NCBI GenBank assembly: GCA_003021615.1
Contig: PXPH01000054.1
Span: forward strand, 1-64,000
Source: Actinobacteria bacterium QS_8_72_14
GTDB taxonomy: Bacteria; Actinomycetota; Nitriliruptoria; Euzebyales; Egibacteraceae
Length of the DNA stretch: 64,000 nucleotides
Direction: 5' to 3'
Every line of letters starts with the position of its first letter. The first letter of the stretch is position 1. Below, one piece after another: positions 63,197 to 64,000 of the stretch. Below the pieces are notes generated by a model, which saw nothing but the letters and a program-made list of their open reading frames with translations, did not search any database and was not told where the DNA came from. The translations under genes were made by a program, and so were the position numbers.

Positions 63197-64000
63197 ATGC
63201 GCGTGCTGTTCGTCTCCGCCTATGAGCTGGGCCACCAGCCCGTGCACGTCGCCTCGCCGGCCGGGCGCCTGCGCGAGGCCGGCCACGACGTGGCCGCGCT
63301 GGACCTCTCGGTGGAGGACTACGACCCCCAGCGGGTGGCGTGGGCCGACGCGGTGGCCATCAGCGCGCCGATGCACACCGCCATGCGCCTGGGCCTGGCC
63401 TGTGCCCGGCGCATCCGCGAGGAGCAGCCGGCCACGCCCATCGCGGCCTACGGCGTCTACGCCCCGGTGGGCTCGCAGCACACCCTCGGCTCGCTGGTCG
63501 ACACGGTCTACGCCGGCGAGTACGAGCACGCCCTACGCGCCTGGGTCGACGCGCTGGCCGCCGGCGCCAGCCCCGCCCAGGCCCGCTCGGCCGGCGGCGA
63601 GCTCATCCAGCTGGGCCGCGGCCGCGACCGCTTCGCCGTGCCGGCCCGAGACCTCCTGCCGGCTCCGCTGACCTACGCCCGGCTGGTCGAGGGCGACGAC
63701 GAGTCGGTGGTGGGCGCGGTAGAGGCCAGCCACGGGTGCAAGCACCGCTGCCGCCACTGCCCCCTGCCGGCGGTCTACGACGGCGCCTTCCGCGTGGTCG
63801 ACCAGGCCTCGCTGCTGGCCGACGTGGACCAGCTCGTGGCCGCCGGCATCGAGCACCTGACGTTCGCCGACCCCGACTTCCTCAACGGGCCGCGTCACGC
63901 ACTGCAGCTGGTCGAGGCCATCCACGCCCGCCACCCGCAGCTGACCTTCGACGCCACGGTCAAGGTGGAGCACATCCTCGCCCACCGCGACGTGTGGCCC
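63197..64000 (+). CDS. Cobalamin-binding radical SAM protein (3' truncated by window end)
   Basis: At least 268 residues from ATG 63197 with no stop before the window ends. An N-terminal B12-binding-type Rossmann domain (MRVLFVSAYELGHQPVHVAS, then AVAISAPMHTAMRLG and VYAGEYEHALRAW) is followed by the radical SAM core, with the 4Fe-4S motif CxxxCxxC at Cys181, Cys185 and Cys188 in GCKHRCRHC. Such enzymes often methylate or rearrange unactivated carbons. The N-terminal sequence recalls the group called CUAEP/CCAEP-tail radical SAM proteins, but the diagnostic tail lies outside the window. Confidence 0.88.
   Translation, partial: MRVLFVSAYELGHQPVHVASPAGRLREAGHDVAALDLSVEDYDPQRVAWADAVAISAPMHTAMRLGLACARRIREEQPATPIAAYGVYAPVGSQHTLGSLVDTVYAGEYEHALRAWVDALAAGASPAQARSAGGELIQLGRGRDRFAVPARDLLPAPLTYARLVEGDDESVVGAVEASHGCKHRCRHCPLPAVYDGAFRVVDQASLLADVDQLVAAGIEHLTFADPDFLNGPRHALQLVEAIHARHPQLTFDATVKVEHILAHRDVWP

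Overview
This window is a chromosomal replication-origin region of a high-GC actinobacterium. The gene order trxB-trxA-cwlM / parB-parA / rsmG-jag-yidC-yidD-rnpA-rpmH / dnaA-dnaN-recF-DUF721-gyrB-gyrA-DUF3566-tRNA-Ile-DLW39-tRNA-Ala / crgA / trpG / pknB-pbpA-rodA-pstP-fhaB-fhaA-tRNA-Leu matches the order around oriC in mycobacteria and other Actinomycetota. A secreted protein with cell-wall-binding type 2 (CWB2) repeats, an NrtS-type protein, class E sortase-like chemistry and frequent GTG starts would fit a deep lineage such as Nitriliruptoria. That placement is an inference; no 16S gene is present.

Layout. 1-5600: end of an unidentified gene, thioredoxin reductase and thioredoxin, a disrupted cwlM homologue, a PLP aminotransferase and a D-Ala-D-Ala-ligase-like ATP-grasp enzyme. 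5600-12000 (minus strand): ParB/ParA with two parS sites, a decayed patch (IS1380-family transposase remnant plus a frameshifted small gene), then rsmG, jag, yidC, yidD, rnpA and rpmH. 12000-22600: DnaA boxes, dnaA, a G-starved dnaA-dnaN gap where strand composition flips, then the replication and gyrase genes and two tRNAs. 22600-36500: crgA, sortase, an atypical acyl-CoA-synthetase-like protein, a Usp-like protein, a TrpG/PabA glutaminase, and a tightly overlapping minus-strand cell-growth operon (fhaA, fhaB, pstP, rodA, pbpA, pknB) followed by tRNA-Leu. 36500-49800: mixed accessory DNA, including a lower-GC secreted protein and a DUF6745-like protein beside tRNA-Leu, a MetE-like enzyme, a PilZ protein, a histone-H1-like protein, a helicase, and an extracellular lipoprotein/cupredoxin operon built on a tandem duplication. 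49800-64000: a CWB2/L,D-transpeptidase fusion, a lytic transglycosylase, membrane glycosyltransferase-like and lipoprotein genes, PepN, type II NADH dehydrogenase, an HPF-like protein, an NfuA-like Fe-S scaffold, an ATP-grasp protein and a B12-binding radical SAM protein cut by the window end.

How it fits together. The left and central parts form the replication, segregation and membrane-insertion core. The Ser/Thr kinase, its phosphatase and two FHA proteins are co-transcribed with the elongation transpeptidase and RodA, so kinase control of peptidoglycan growth is probably wired as in mycobacteria, although the cwlM effector gene is broken in this sequence and there is only one kinase gene. 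The right part is rich in envelope enzymes. The least explained pieces are the duplicated lipoprotein with its cupredoxin partner, the ATP-grasp/radical SAM pair at the edge, and the DUF6745-like protein region after tRNA-Leu.
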